A stretch of 64,000 nucleotides of DNA from Paraspadella gotoi (taxonomy: Eukaryota > Chaetognatha). Below are positions 31,101 to 42,165 of this stretch, in pieces. How positions within the stretch are numbered: the first letter of the stretch is position 1; every line of letters begins with the position of its first letter. The stretch is from contig CM119263.1 in assembly GCA_051294375.1 (NCBI GenBank), positions 22,408,833-22,472,832 of the forward strand, given 5' to 3'. Below the pieces are notes generated by a model. That model saw only the letters and a list, made by a program, of their open reading frames with translations, had not been told where the DNA came from and did no database searches. A program made the translations under genes and the position numbers.

Positions 31101-32934
31101 ATTTTTTAAGAAAAGATTCTTATAAAGCTTGAAAGTTAAATAAAAGTTAGTACTATAATTTTTTTAAAATTTTGATAATTAATTGGTTAAAAGAAGAGAA
31201 AACCTTAAAAAATCATCATCATTGGCTGAATTTTATGTTTTTTTTTATTTTCGTTAATAAAACAAAAAAATTTAAAAAGTTGTAATAATAACCTTTATCG
31301 AACTTCTATTTAATCTATTTAAAAAAATCAAATTCTTACATGCAATAATATTCTATTTAGCTATTAATAAATAATTAATAATCCTTTTTATTTTACTTTT
31401 TTTCGCTTTTTCTTTTTCTTTCTCCTTCTTTCTTTAAAACGAACAAAGTAAATTAAATTAAAACCGAATGAATGAAAAAAATTAAAAAAGACTAAATAGA
31501 AATTATTATAAAACATTTAAAAAAATAACAATAGAAGGAATGAATCTTTGAAATTAAGGCTAACGAAAACTATCCTTCAATGATGATATACTTAATATTT
31601 ATTAATTAACTCTTTTGATCAATCGATCATTCAATTAATAAATTGATATTCATAATTAGAAGAAAACAAAGTTTATTTGTTTACAAACAACGGGTTTTTA
31701 TTCAAAAAAACGGACATGTTTCGACTCTAGTTTTTTCGAGTCTTCATCAGGGCATGAGAGTCGAAACATGTCCGTTTTTTTGGATAAACTTTTTTTTCTC
31801 TTATCTATAAACGCAACGAAAAGAAAGTCTTAAGACTTAACACAATATTCATAATTATGTTTATGTTCATGGTTTATGAAAGACTAATGTGGAAGACGAT
31901 GCCGCTTCACTAACAGTAACAACAAAACAGTAACAGTAACAACAAAAAACAAGCTTTCAAGAAACCAACAACTATAAAAATAATGAGGAAGAGAAATAAA
32001 GCAAGAAAAAGCCAAAGCGAAAGAAAGAGAAAACAAAATATAGTATTAGAATTACATTGTGCTTTTTCTTTCATTGTCTTTTTTCATTTTTTTATTATGC
32101 TATGAGGCAAAAGTAAGATTTAATATAATTCTTTATTTGATTAGCTGATAAGGTAAATTATCATGCGTAGATTCAAGATAGTTTGCTCAAACCAATTTTA
32201 TCATTTATCAACTATGTGTACCTCATCTATCTGAAATAGATAAAGATAAAGACGATTCAGGAGCCAGAGTTAATGAGAAAATACCATAAAATACTTTAAA
32301 TTTAAATAATTAATATTTTAAATTTAAATTATAAAATTAACCGATTTTAACGGTTAACCGTTAAAAATGTTAGTTTTAAGCGAAGTTCCTCAAAAATTAA
32401 CTGTTAACGGAACTCGTGAGAACCGGTTTCATGATTGTATCCAATGATAATCTCTTTTTAAATTTCACCATTAAAATTTCTTTTTTCGTTGTTTCTTACT
32501 AACTGGAGTAATTTTAGTCATTTGATCTTATTAGCTTAAATTGCTCCTTTCTTAGGTTTCCCATTTTTATTTCCTGTTGATTTAAATTTAATGACTTGTG
32601 GAAAAATGTTTTATTTCACAGCTTTGATTGGATTGTCAAAGAAGGCACGAAATTAACCGGCTGGTTCTCAACTTTACCGCAATTCAAAGTTCTTAATTTA
32701 TATGACTTGCTTCCTTCCCTAAAATCTCCTACTTGTGTTTATCATTTAGCCGCAGAAAAAGACGTTTATGTAACTTTTAAGAGGCAAAAAAGCCTATTCT
32801 CACAATTATATTTTGCTGTTAAAACTTGTTCTGTATTTCGGGAAATTAAATACTTAGGACACAATTCTAATCCTTTTCAAGATATTTTCTTATCTCATGA
32901 GCTCCTGCTGTTTTTGAATCCAAAGACGGCTTAA
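28125..32934 (+). CDS. Membrane-anchored alpha/beta hydrolase (ABHD12/13/17-like)
   Basis: Five exons join in phase: 28125-28650, 28724-28855, 28943-29019, 30335-30465 and 32622-32934, giving 392 residues. The N-terminal ~150 residues carry two hydrophobic segments (TLEIIAWFVLYGLTLVV and NVIFAYFLNVILFTLISLA). The hydrolase fold follows: oxyanion-side LLFSHGNSNN, AWDYPGYGKS, the nucleophile elbow GFSMGG (Ser), a late acidic candidate AAEKDVYV and the catalytic His candidate LGHNSNPF. The HGN...DYPGYG...GFSMGG order is that of the ABHD12/13/17 group, which includes lipid and depalmitoylating hydrolases; the subfamily and substrate are not resolved. Introns 3 and 4 are swollen by transposons, one sitting exactly at the donor of exon 4. 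All catalytic parts are intact, so the gene looks functional. Confidence 0.8.
29028..30110. mobile_element. Diverged foldback element split by a nested insertion
   Basis: The left part has GAAAATGCGCTTTC, CCAGCCCAGAATC and AACTATCAGGGCGAATTT. The right part has the inverse (GATTCTGGGCTCG, GAAAGCGCATTTTC, and ATTTTGCCTCG). Both resemble the arms of the foldback element at 1541-2097. Between the arms sits the Helentron-like copy 29203-29920, so the insertion order can be read: the foldback element first, the Helentron-like one second. It fills intron 3 of the hydrolase gene. Confidence 0.5.
29203..29920. mobile_element. Helentron/Helitron2-like element, copy 2
   Basis: The ends are the same as in copies 1 and 3: AACAAGTTTGAGCAAACAAT then GTCGGACCTGCC on the left, and a TCTGCTGAGAAGCAGA hairpin followed by TCCGACTAA on the right. 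The interior has ATTAATTAATTAA tandem repeats near the left end and two related T-rich blocks (TTTTTTGTTTTTTCCATTTA twice). Non-coding. Inserted inside a foldback element within intron 3 of the hydrolase gene. Confidence 0.6.
30474..32415. mobile_element. hAT-like insertion in hydrolase intron 4, flanked by GTGAGAAC
   Basis: The left end is TTGTGTTCCGATAACCGTTA; the right end is the inverse-like TTAACTGTTAACGGAACTC. Both are rich in the CGGTTAAC word. Perfect 8-bp repeats GTGAGAAC flank it at 30466-30473 and 32416-32423, the duplication length of hAT transposons. The left copy is also the functional splice donor of exon 4 (CCG^GTGAGA). The 1.9-kb interior is AT- and CT-rich, contains the MITE at 31660-31802, and has no transposase frame that I recognise. 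Confidence 0.6.
31660..31802. mobile_element. MITE of the ACGGACATGTTTCGACTC family, nested
   Basis: Outer inverted repeats AGAAAACAAAGTTTAT and ATAAACTTTTTTTTCTCTT surround an inner inverted pair, ACGGACATGTTTCGACTC and GAGTCGAAACATGTCCGT. The sequence just beyond the right end (TATAAACGCAACGAAAAGAAAG) occurs in inverse outside the left end of the copy at 48198. It is non-coding and lies inside the hAT-like insertion. Confidence 0.7.
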
Positions 32935-34228
32935 TCTGTACTGTAACTACTTTACTACTGTCGCTTTTGTGGCGAGAACGGCACTATCGAAATTTTGAAA
33001 ATTACTTTGCTCAATTCTCATAAATTCCTTTTCCTTTACCGATAACGGTTAACAATAGTGTTTCGTTTAGCGCTATTTTGGAAACCGATAATTTGGCCAT
33101 TGATAGGAAAAACAGCCTGGTGCTACACGCCAGAAATTGTGTATAGTTTTCCTTTTTAAACTTATGTGAAAATAAAAAAATATATATATATATTTTCTTT
33201 TGAGATGAACATGGTTTAAAGCGGACTTCATTGATTTGAAGTAAAATTCCTTTAAAAAATCGTGAGGCGGTAATATCTCAAAACAGTTTAAAATTACGTA
33301 TAAGGCAGAAAAATCGGAAAACTTTTTGTTTACAAACAAATGCAATGAAAAAAAGTAAAAACACAAAATACGAAAAAAAAAATTTTACTATTAGGATTTA
33401 GCCTGCTCTTTTAATAATTTTTTTAAGTTTTATAAATTATTTATTACCTGCGCTAGATCAACATGATCAAAATGTAAATGGAAATTAAAAAGCATTAATC
33501 AATCAGTTAGCGACTTGATTTCATGTTTTATTTTGTTTATACTGAGAGATAATACTTACTTTTAATCTCTTCGCTGTTCTCTTATAGGAGTTCTGGAAGG
33601 ACCGAATTGAAAGACTCATGACTTAGCATTTTTGTGAAAATAAAAAAACGCAACGGTTGTGCGACAATCTGGATGGTAACCATAATAATAATAACAATTT
33701 TTTGTTTTTGTTTTTGTATTGTTATTTAATAAAGTTAAAACGGTTTATTTCTCTTTGTTATTAGCATTTAGATTTACCCCTCTCGTATTATTTCAAACAA
33801 ATATAACTTTGAATTTTATTTAGAAGCCAATTATTTATTTCGAAACATTAATCTTCATAATAACTGCACCGTCATTTAATTTATTTTAAAAATAAATTTG
33901 TTTGTGAAATGTGTATTCGAAAACTCGTGCTTATGTAGAGACAATGTTATTTGTTTGATTATGAAATGATTCTGAATATAATTTTGAGAAATATCTCAGC
34001 ATAACTGCTAAATTACATTAATACTGTTCCTCAATGAGCCTTTGTTCTTAGATTAGCGTAAGAAGCAAATCTGCCATTATATTGAGTTTTATATTCAATT
34101 AATTATTATTTTCAATTATTTATTATTCGAATGTGTTTTTTACTTTTAAAATATTCGGAGGTTTAGCTTTGTATTTCTGGTATTAATCTATCCTAATAGT
34201 CGTTTATCCATCTAATCATCAGTATTCT
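32935..34228. other. Intergenic region
   Basis: AT-rich. The hydrolase 3' UTR should lie at its start; no gene was recognised. A TA-repeat (33180-33193) and T/G-rich stretches are present. Confidence 0.45.
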
Positions 34229-34961
34229 AACAAGTTTGAGCAAACAATGTCGGATCTGCCCACGATCATTATCGGTAATTAATTAATTAATTAATAATTA
34301 ATTGGAGTTAATTAATTAATCAAATGAATTAATTTGATTAATTTTTGATCCGAAATGTTTGTTTTGATTAATTGATTATTGATTAATTAACTGACTAATT
34401 GATTAAGTAACTGATTATTTGATTAATTAAACATCTTGCATTTACATTTAATATAAAAAGAAAAAGAAGCATAATCAATTAGTAAAACAGGTTTTTTGTT
34501 TTTTTTTCATTTTTTCATTCATTTCCACTCAAACGATTCCATCGAAACTCGATTTCCAGCTTAATAACATACTTTCCTACCCACATAAAAAATTTCAGGT
34601 CATGAGTAATTGGTGTTCAAATAGTGAAATATATTTTTTATTTTTTCTAACTAAACTCATTTCCACTCGGACAATTCCATCGAAACTTCATATCCAGCTC
34701 AATCACACACTTCCTTACCCACACACAAAATTTCATTCCAATCCATCCATCCAATCACGAGTAATTGGTATTTTTCGCTAAGGTGGGACGAATGGACAGA
34801 CAGACTGAGAGACAGACGGACGGAAGGACACTATTTTTTTGCATAATTTATCATAATCCGATGTTCTGACATTTAAGTTAATGCTCGACAATATTGAGGA
34901 GGCGGACCGACAAAGTGAATTATAGAGTCGGGATCTGCTAATAAGCAGATCCGACTAAAAA
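34229..34961. mobile_element. Helentron/Helitron2-like element, copy 3
   Basis: The left end is AACAAGTTTGAGCAAACAAT followed by GTCGGATCTGCC; the right end is the hairpin GGATCTGCTAATAAGCAGAT followed by CCGACTAA. It shares the internal ATTAATTAA repeats and the GGGACGAATGGACAGACAG-type segment with copy 2. The right-end stem is perfect over eight base pairs. Non-coding. Confidence 0.65.
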
Positions 34962-35188
34962 GTGACCATTTTGTCATTCCCTTTAAACTTAAAGCATTGC
35001 AAATTTATAATAAAACGTTTTAATTTTAATTTACAAGACGTGAAAAAATAAAATCATTAATAATTATAATAATACACAAGTCAAAACGAAACGTATATAA
35101 CCTAAATAAATCGCGGCTTTAAATTTTTAAAGATCTCACGATATAGGAAGAAGGGAAGGGAATGAAAAAAAAAACTTCGTTCCTCATC
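34962..35188. other. 3' flank of the MRL gene
   Basis: AT-rich; it should contain the 3' UTR and poly(A) site of the minus-strand MRL gene. Nothing more can be said from the sequence. Confidence 0.35.
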
Positions 35189-38100
35189 TCATGTGTTTTG
35201 AATAAAATTTTTGTCCGACTTGCAAAGGCTGCTTCTTCGCGGGGGAGGTGGTGGTTTAGATTTCAACGGCGAACCGTTTGGATGGCGCGAGGGAGATCCA
35301 GAGTGGTACGAGTCTCTTCCGGATGCGGAAACTTCTGAATGACCGGACGAGACGGACAACTGGGATTGATTGCTCAGTCTTCTGCGATCCCCGTTGTAAA
35401 TATTGCCGCGTTGAGATTCTTCCGACTCTTTTCCGGCCGATAACGATGATAACCCCCTCTCCCTCTCGACGGGTTGGTGAAGAGAGAAGGGAGAATTAAT
35501 CTCGACTCTGTTTTTTCTGATGAGACCGGGGGATCCCGTGGGAAGATAGGGGTTCGCTACGGTTTTTACAGCGTGATTCAATCGAGTTTTGCAGGAGAGG
35601 GGTCCTGGGGAGGAATAGGAGGCCCCGAGGCCAGGGTTATGGCTGGCGAATTTCTCCCCAAAGTCTCCATCCTCCTTTCCGTCCAAAAATGGATTTCGCT
35701 CTCTCAAAAACTCAGTCTGCGACGTTTTAAGTTTTCCCGCCAAACTGCTTCTTGGCTCTGGGGGAACCGCAACGGGCATGGGCGGTGGGGGAGGGGGAAG
35801 CGGCAAGTCTTGATCTGCGAGGAGTTCTTCTTCGGGTGGCGGCGGGGGCAGGTCTTCAAGAGAGAGGACCGATAAGCGATTCTCTTCCCTCCTTTCTGCC
35901 TCTCCCCGCCAATACTCCAATGGAGAAGAGGTTCTGGGCAAGGCTGATCCATCTTTACTGGCGCTGCAGTCAGAAGGCGTCGTCTCAAGCTCCCCGTGGG
36001 TCGTCGACACGTAAGCGGCCGCCCACCGAGCCTCCTCGTTAAAAACGTCCGAGACAAAAGAGATATCCTTCGATAGCGCGTTTATCTCTTCCTCTAGAAT
36101 GAGAGTATCTCGGTAACCCGAATCCACGTTGCAAGATCCGCGTTTTGCTCTTCCGAGAGACGACGACGATGATGAGTTGGATGAAGTATCCGAGTTTCTC
36201 CGTTGAAGTTCCCTTAGCTTCGCCCGTTCCTCGAAGGACGATTCGGTTTTCTCCCTCGGAGCGACCTTGGCGACGGGAACATCATCGGAAAACCCCGTCC
36301 GTGCCAATGTCCTTGTCACGCCGACAGTGAGAGGGAGTTTAGGTTTCGTACCCACGCCGCTTATGAGGGAGGAATGGGCAGGCGTGGACGAGACGTTCGG
36401 AATGCATTGGCGCGCAATCCCCGTTTCCCTTGGCGTAGAGCTTTGTTGAGGCGGAGTGGCTGTCAATCCGATAGTAGACGGGTTTGTCACAAACTTTAGC
36501 TGGGCATAAAGATTTTCGTTTGATTCTGGACAGAAGCCATCGTGGCCCGATTTTACGTCCCTCGAAAGCCCCGATGGCGGTTTCCAGGTGGGCCGACTTT
36601 TGACACCGAGGTCAGACACGTCCGCCTCGCATCCTGACGACTGAGTTAATTCCGAGTACGTGCTGCTGCCGGAATAGGTGCTGGAGCTGCACTGAGAGCT
36701 GCCGCTGAATGACGTCTTCCGGCGTCTGTTGTTGATCAACGGACTCCAGGTAGCGTAATTCATGTTGACCGGCGGCAGAGGGATTTCTGGTGGCGAGAGG
36801 GACAGCTTCGAATCACCTTCTCCGACAGAGTGAAATTTGTCGTTGTCCTGTCAAGAAATTCGTTTCATTTAATTTGTATTGCATTTAATCATTTTATGAT
36901 AATCCTTTCATTTCGTTGTGTTAATGATTAGCGAAAACGAAGTTTAAATTGTTCAACAACGATTTATTATAAATCGTTAAATAATTTAAACTTCGTTTTC
37001 GCTATGCATTTAATCAATAACCTTAGGAATTGTTTTTCATTAAAAAATCAGGTAAAAAATATTTCAAATTATTTGAATTTTAATTTGTATAAAATCAGTG
37101 CATTAATAAAAGAAATAAGCAAATATTAAAAAATAAAAATTGATAAAAATATGCTAATTAATTTGATATGTAAATTTTATTATTTGAAGTTTTGAGCGAT
37201 TGAATCATTAAGCTATTTATTGCTATTTATTCAATAAATTATTATTATTATTATTAAATCAATTAAAAAAGTAATATGAACATAGAACAAGGTAAGTAGA
37301 TAATTTTAAAAATAATGATTACTGCATTATCAAAGCTCTGCAACTATATATATGAGGTAATTTCTTACTATCCTGCATCTAAAGAAAATATTTAAAACAT
37401 TATTTAATCAATATTATAAAAAATATTTGATAAATATTAAAAAATATATTTAAGAATTTTTTTTACCAATTGCTTTATGTAATAATTAATTTATTCTTAA
37501 CCATAATTATCGTAACCTTAATTTTTACCTAAATATATAATAAAAATAATAAAAAAATTATGATATCTAAATTTCTTTATTTTTCTCCCCGAAAAATTAT
37601 CCTCTTCCATTCCGTTTCGTTCTTCTTTTTCCGTTAATTCTTTAAGAAAAACCTTGCTCGTTTTCCCATGGGCCTCCAGAGCCTATTGATCTCCAGGAAT
37701 GCCCCACAAATTGTTGTTAAAACGAAATTTTCGTTAAATCTCTTATCAAAATTCGATAATAATAATAATGACCTTCCCAAAAAGTTATTGAACATCGATT
37801 AGCCATTAGCAAGTGGTGTCAGTTAATAGTTTGATTTCAAAGTGGAGTTTATCCTTTGACATTTACTGTCCTGTGTTATTAGCAAAATTTTAATTGACCT
37901 AACTCACCAGCAACGCTTTTTCCTTATTCTTTGCTTCTTTCTCGGCGACGGTCGCTGTAAAGGCTTTAAAGTCGTCGTATAATTGCCGACCGTACTTGGC
38001 GAGTCGCAGGGCAGCCATCCACCTTCGGTACAGGCCTTCCTCCTCGCAGCAAAAATAATGCAGGGTATCGCAGTCTACTTTTTGACCTCTGGCCGAAAAA

Positions 38101-41050
38101 CGCAAGGCGAATCCGAAATCTCCGGGCGACTTCAATCTCTTTTTCCATTCGACTCCCTCGAAAATCTGAGCGCGGTCGAGCGCGGTTAGAAAGAGCAAGT
38201 CTTTGTCCGACTTTGGCTTCGTCTTAGAACAAAAGTACAAACCAGAATTTCGCAGCACGAGGTAGTTTTTTTTCCACGACTTTTTGGCGTCGGATCGAGC
38301 GTGAAAGTAGCCTTCGACGTGGGGCAATTGAAAGTCGGCCGAGGAGGAAGAGGAGAACAACTGTTGGATCAACCCTTCCTTCTCCGCTGTGTCGAATTCT
38401 TGTTTCGCTGCGGACGGGGAGAACAGATAATTCTGCGGCTGAGAGAACAAGTCGTACTTGTCCCACCTCGTTTTGAAGACAAGTCTGTTCTGAGTGTCCT
38501 TGGTCCAATGACTGATGCTCTCGCTGACGTTCCAGGAATCCTCGAGCAACTGTTCCAAGTGCGTATCGGGAAGAGACTCGACCACGCTCCAGTTGACCGA
38601 TTGCCAGCGACCGTTTTTCTGGATCAGAAGCTGCACCATCTCGGCGACGGTCATTGATTCGTGGGCGAGGATCGTTTTTGAGCTTCCATCCTCGTTGTAG
38701 ACTTTGACCAAGAACTTTCCCAAGGGCGACGTGGAGGGCGCTTCGGACGTCATGTTGCGATTGATTCGATCCGCTTCGGTGGACGTTCGACCTGTAGGAT
38801 CGACGGTCGAACGTTGACTGCCCTGAATCCCGGCGTTGTCGGAAGTCGGGGCGTCGAAGCGGAGCCCGTTGCTGAGTTCTCTGTCCATGAGTTCTGAGGT
38901 GCTAAGAAGATTGGCCATGATGGAAGTCCACTCGGACGAACCATGTAGTGGTTCTCGATGAGATTCCTCGAAATGAGCGTTGTTGTCGCCGTCCGAGTCT
39001 CCGTTTCCACTGGAGACTTTGTCCGAGTTAGAATCGGACGGTAAGGGCGGATCGCGGACTCCTTCGACGTCTTCGTCGCTGCACGAGCTGCGGCAAGAAA
39101 GGCCTTCGGGCGAGAGTCTGTCCAAGTAATCTTCCAACATTCCCGCGTGACAACTCTGCGTCATCGTCGCGCTCGACGCGGCGACCGAGGAACGGAGGAA
39201 GGGGTTCTTGAGCGGGCGATCTGTAGGGGGCGCATCCCCGTCGAGGACGAGTAGAGATCTTCGACGTTGTTGTGGCGCGAGACGTCGATTCGTCGACGGC
39301 GACGAAAAGGGGGCCAAACGGGTCTTGATCGTGTCCCGCGAAAAGGAAGTAGCCGACGGATTAACTCGATTAGTGGAGTTCAAATTTTCGGATCGCGAAG
39401 CGTCGGCGGCGTGAGTTCGAAGTTTTCCGTCGTCGTCGTAGTCGTCGTCGTTTTCGTCGGGGATTCTATCTTCGTGAGCCGGCTGTCGCGACCGGCGGCG
39501 ACTGCTGCCGCTCCCGCCTCCGCCGCTGCTCCAACCGGGAAAGTCCGGGCTGAGTGAATCCAAAGATGCTGGTCGACGAAGAGCGAAACCGACGGCCGTC
39601 CAACTCGAGGGCCGACCCTTCGCCGGAAGTTTGGGAGAAGCAGATAACGTCGATGGGAGGGAGTCGTTCGGTGGTCCGGCCAGAGATTGGCGTTTTACTT
39701 CTGTTTCGATGGCGGGAAGAGAGAGGGGGAGGGGAGAGAAAGTTATTGTACATATTTTAGTTTCAACCTTTAAATTCTTGTCAAGATTCTTTACGAATCA
39801 GCCATTAATCGCTTTATGACTTTTTTTGAGGCGGGGATCCTCGCTTCTCACGAAAAAGTCATTTAACTTTCAACCGCTGAAAATTCTTAGAAGACTCTCC
39901 CAATAAAAAAAAAATTTTCGGTAATTTGCCTGCGGGCGTTTTTTTTTTTTCCGAGAGAGAGAGAGGAGAGGGAGAGGAGAGAGAAATAAGTCGCGTTATA
40001 TTAGGTTTTCTGGCTTCCTCAATTCGCGAAGGTTTTTAACTCTTCATGCGAGATAAAAACTTCAAACTGGGCTATCATCTCAAGTTTCTGCACTAAAAAA
40101 AAAGATTTCAGCGTTCATGCTTGAGGGTTTTTTTCCTGCAGCTTTAGATGTGCAGCGTTTTTTTCTTTTTTTTTGTTTATTTTAACTTAAAAAATAACAC
40201 AGTTTTAGGTTTTCAAATGAGGAAATGTTCGTTAAAGACTTTTTCGCGATAAAACTACACGGATTTCCGTGAATTTTTTTTCTTTTCGTCCAATATGGCG
40301 ATGCTCTTTTGCTTTTATAGATCTTTCTTTTAAAGGTGACTCATGTTATTTCATCGAAACTGAGTCATACGTAACATATTTTTTTCCCTTTTAAATAGAA
40401 AAACTCTTTGATTCGCCAAATCAACATCCATTTCATCCTGCCCTACTTTAATAAAATTATAAAAAATAAAAAGGAAAAACGACAAACATACCCAAAGCGG
40501 CCGTCCGCAGGCGCGCCTCTCGAGGAGTCAGAGCCTCGACGGCTGAAACTGTTTGACCGCCGTATCGTCGTCTCGAGGCCGGAGAACTGTGGCAGGAAGT
40601 CGAGAGTAAGGATCCCGGTGTCGGGGGCTTGGAGCCGATTTTACGAAAGTCCAGTCGTTGATAAGGATTAAAGATTTTCGATGATGACGACGAGCGCGTC
40701 GAAGCGATAGACGAGTGGCTCGCGGAAGCGTTGGTCGGTTTCGACCGAGATGGGCGCGTGTAATGATTACTGGTCGTTCGTTCGGAAGAGGAGGAGGAAG
40801 AAGAGGATGACGACGATGCGTTTTGGCTCAGGATTTCGGGATGAATCACGATTTGGCTCGGTGGCTGAGGGGGAAGGGGGGCGGGAATGGAGGGAGGTAG
40901 TGGGAGGCGTCGGTGAAGGAGCGCAGGGTTGGGCGGTGGTGGATGAGAGGGGGGAGGGCCTCGGGCGGTAAGCGCGTCGCCCGATCGTGCGGACCGAGAT
41001 TGCGACGCCTTGGGCATCGTAAACACGTTTGTGTCCAATATATCCTTCAT
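35189..41050 (-). CDS. RAPH1: MRL-family adaptor with RA and PH domains (lamellipodin/RIAM/pico-like)
   Basis: Three exons on the minus strand fit in phase: 41050-40492, 39700-37908 and 36847-35189, giving about 1336 residues. The middle exon carries a Ras-association domain (about residues 514-612: FLVKVYNEDGSSKTILAHES, TVAEMVQLLI, VVESLPDTHLEQLLEDSWNV, KYDLFSQPQNYL) directly followed by a PH domain (about 648-757: VEGYFHARSDAKKSWKKNYL, RRWMAALRLAKYG). This RA-PH tandem defines the MRL and Grb7 families. The last exon has EVH1-ligand-like LPPPPPEEE and long Pro/Ser stretches and no SH2 domain, which points to MRL. MRL proteins link Ras/Rap and phosphoinositides to Ena/VASP and actin at the leading edge. 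The first exon is Ser/Pro low-complexity and less certain; further 5' exons may lie beyond the N gap. Confidence 0.82.
36848..37907 (-). other. MRL intron 2
   Basis: AT-rich intron with TAT/AAT-rich low complexity. Apart from the inverted repeat at 36929-37004 nothing was recognised. Confidence 0.6.
36929..37004. repeat. Perfect 22-bp inverted repeat in MRL intron 2
   Basis: TAGCGAAAACGAAGTTTAAA plus TT at 36929-36950 is exactly inverted at 36983-37004 around a 32-bp loop that itself contains AACGATTTA/TAAATCGTT. It could extrude as a cruciform or form an RNA hairpin. It is probably a very short MITE. Confidence 0.75.
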
Positions 41051-41147
41051 TTTTTTATATTTTGCGTGTGCTCACCTTCCTAATGGATTCGTAATCGAAT
41101 TATGAAATTTTTAAAAAAGAGAGAAAAAAAACGAAAAAGGTTAACGG

Positions 41148-41157
41148 NNNNNNNNNN
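41148..41157. other. Assembly gap (10 N) with duplicated flanks
   Basis: Ten N lie between two nearly identical ~51-bp blocks (41097-41147 and 41158-41209), both reading GAATTATGAAATTTTT to GGTTAACGG. They differ by one T and one A/G. This is what two contigs with an unmerged overlap look like. Confidence 0.85.
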
Positions 41158-42120
41158 GAATTATGAAATTTTTTAAAAAAGAGAGAAAAAAAGCGAAAAA
41201 GGTTAACGGGAGGAAACTTCATTTATTTAATGTTTTTCTCGAAGGCCGATTTTTTGAAGCCGAGTCACCGATGGCCTTTTTTTTCCTTTCTTCGCTTCTC
41301 TCCTTTGCTTTGGGCTTTGGCGCAATGACAAGGTTTTTCGAGAGATTTCTTCCGTCGGAACCTTTTTTTTAGTGTAACGAAAACCCAATTTTTTTTCTTT
41401 ATTCTCTTTCGCAGCTCTCTTATTTTTTTCCCTGCTGGTTTTTTTTATCGTCGTAATTTGTCTTTTCTTTCTCTCTCCTCTCGCTGAAACCTTCGCGCTG
41501 CGGTCGTCCGGATAATCTTGGCCAGCCGAAGGCGAAGATCTATGAAGATTGGGGAGAAAATAGAGAAAAAAAAAGGGGATTAGAAGTTGTCTTTTGTTTG
41601 CTCGTTTAAATTGTGCCGGGGATCGCGCGGTTTGTCTTTGTAGTCGGCTTAGTCGACTTTGTTACAGTTTTTCAATGATTCGGTCGGTGAAAACGAACGA
41701 AAAACCGGACGTTCAGGACTTTAGGCACATTTTCGAGATGTCAAAAACGTGAGGCATTTTTTTATTCTAAGATATTGGTTGTACCAATTTCATAAAATTC
41801 AGCTGCTTGTATTTTGATGATAGTGCGGAGTACATTACAGTAATACTGTCAGTATTTCCCGATCTTATACTCAAGGGAGTGGTCTTTTCATGCAATTGAA
41901 GCATTCTTTGATAGGGAAGCTAGGTACTCCGGGAGTGAATAAACAAGAGGGCTTTGATTACATGCTTGCTGAGACCTGCTATGTCATTATCTTCTAACCG
42001 TGATAGAGGCCTTAAACGACCAAAGCCTATCCAAAGTCAGGGGCAAGAAAGCTTATTTATTAAATGAATGTTTAATATTTATATTGTTTGTACCAATTTC
42101 ATAGTGATTGCGCGCTTCTG

Positions 42121-42121
<1 letters not shown>

Positions 42122-42163
<42 letters not shown>
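42122..42163. repeat. (CT)n microsatellite
   Basis: A nearly pure CT run of about 20 units. Confidence 0.9.

Positions 42164-42165
<2 letters not shown>

Noticed and set aside
37899-37907. Continuation of the MRL middle exon to its in-frame stop
   Set aside because: The donor GTGAGTT after AAA GCG TTG CTG is strong and joins in phase 0 to the next exon.
38301-38657. 118-residue + strand frame
   Set aside because: It is antisense to the RA-PH exon of the MRL gene.
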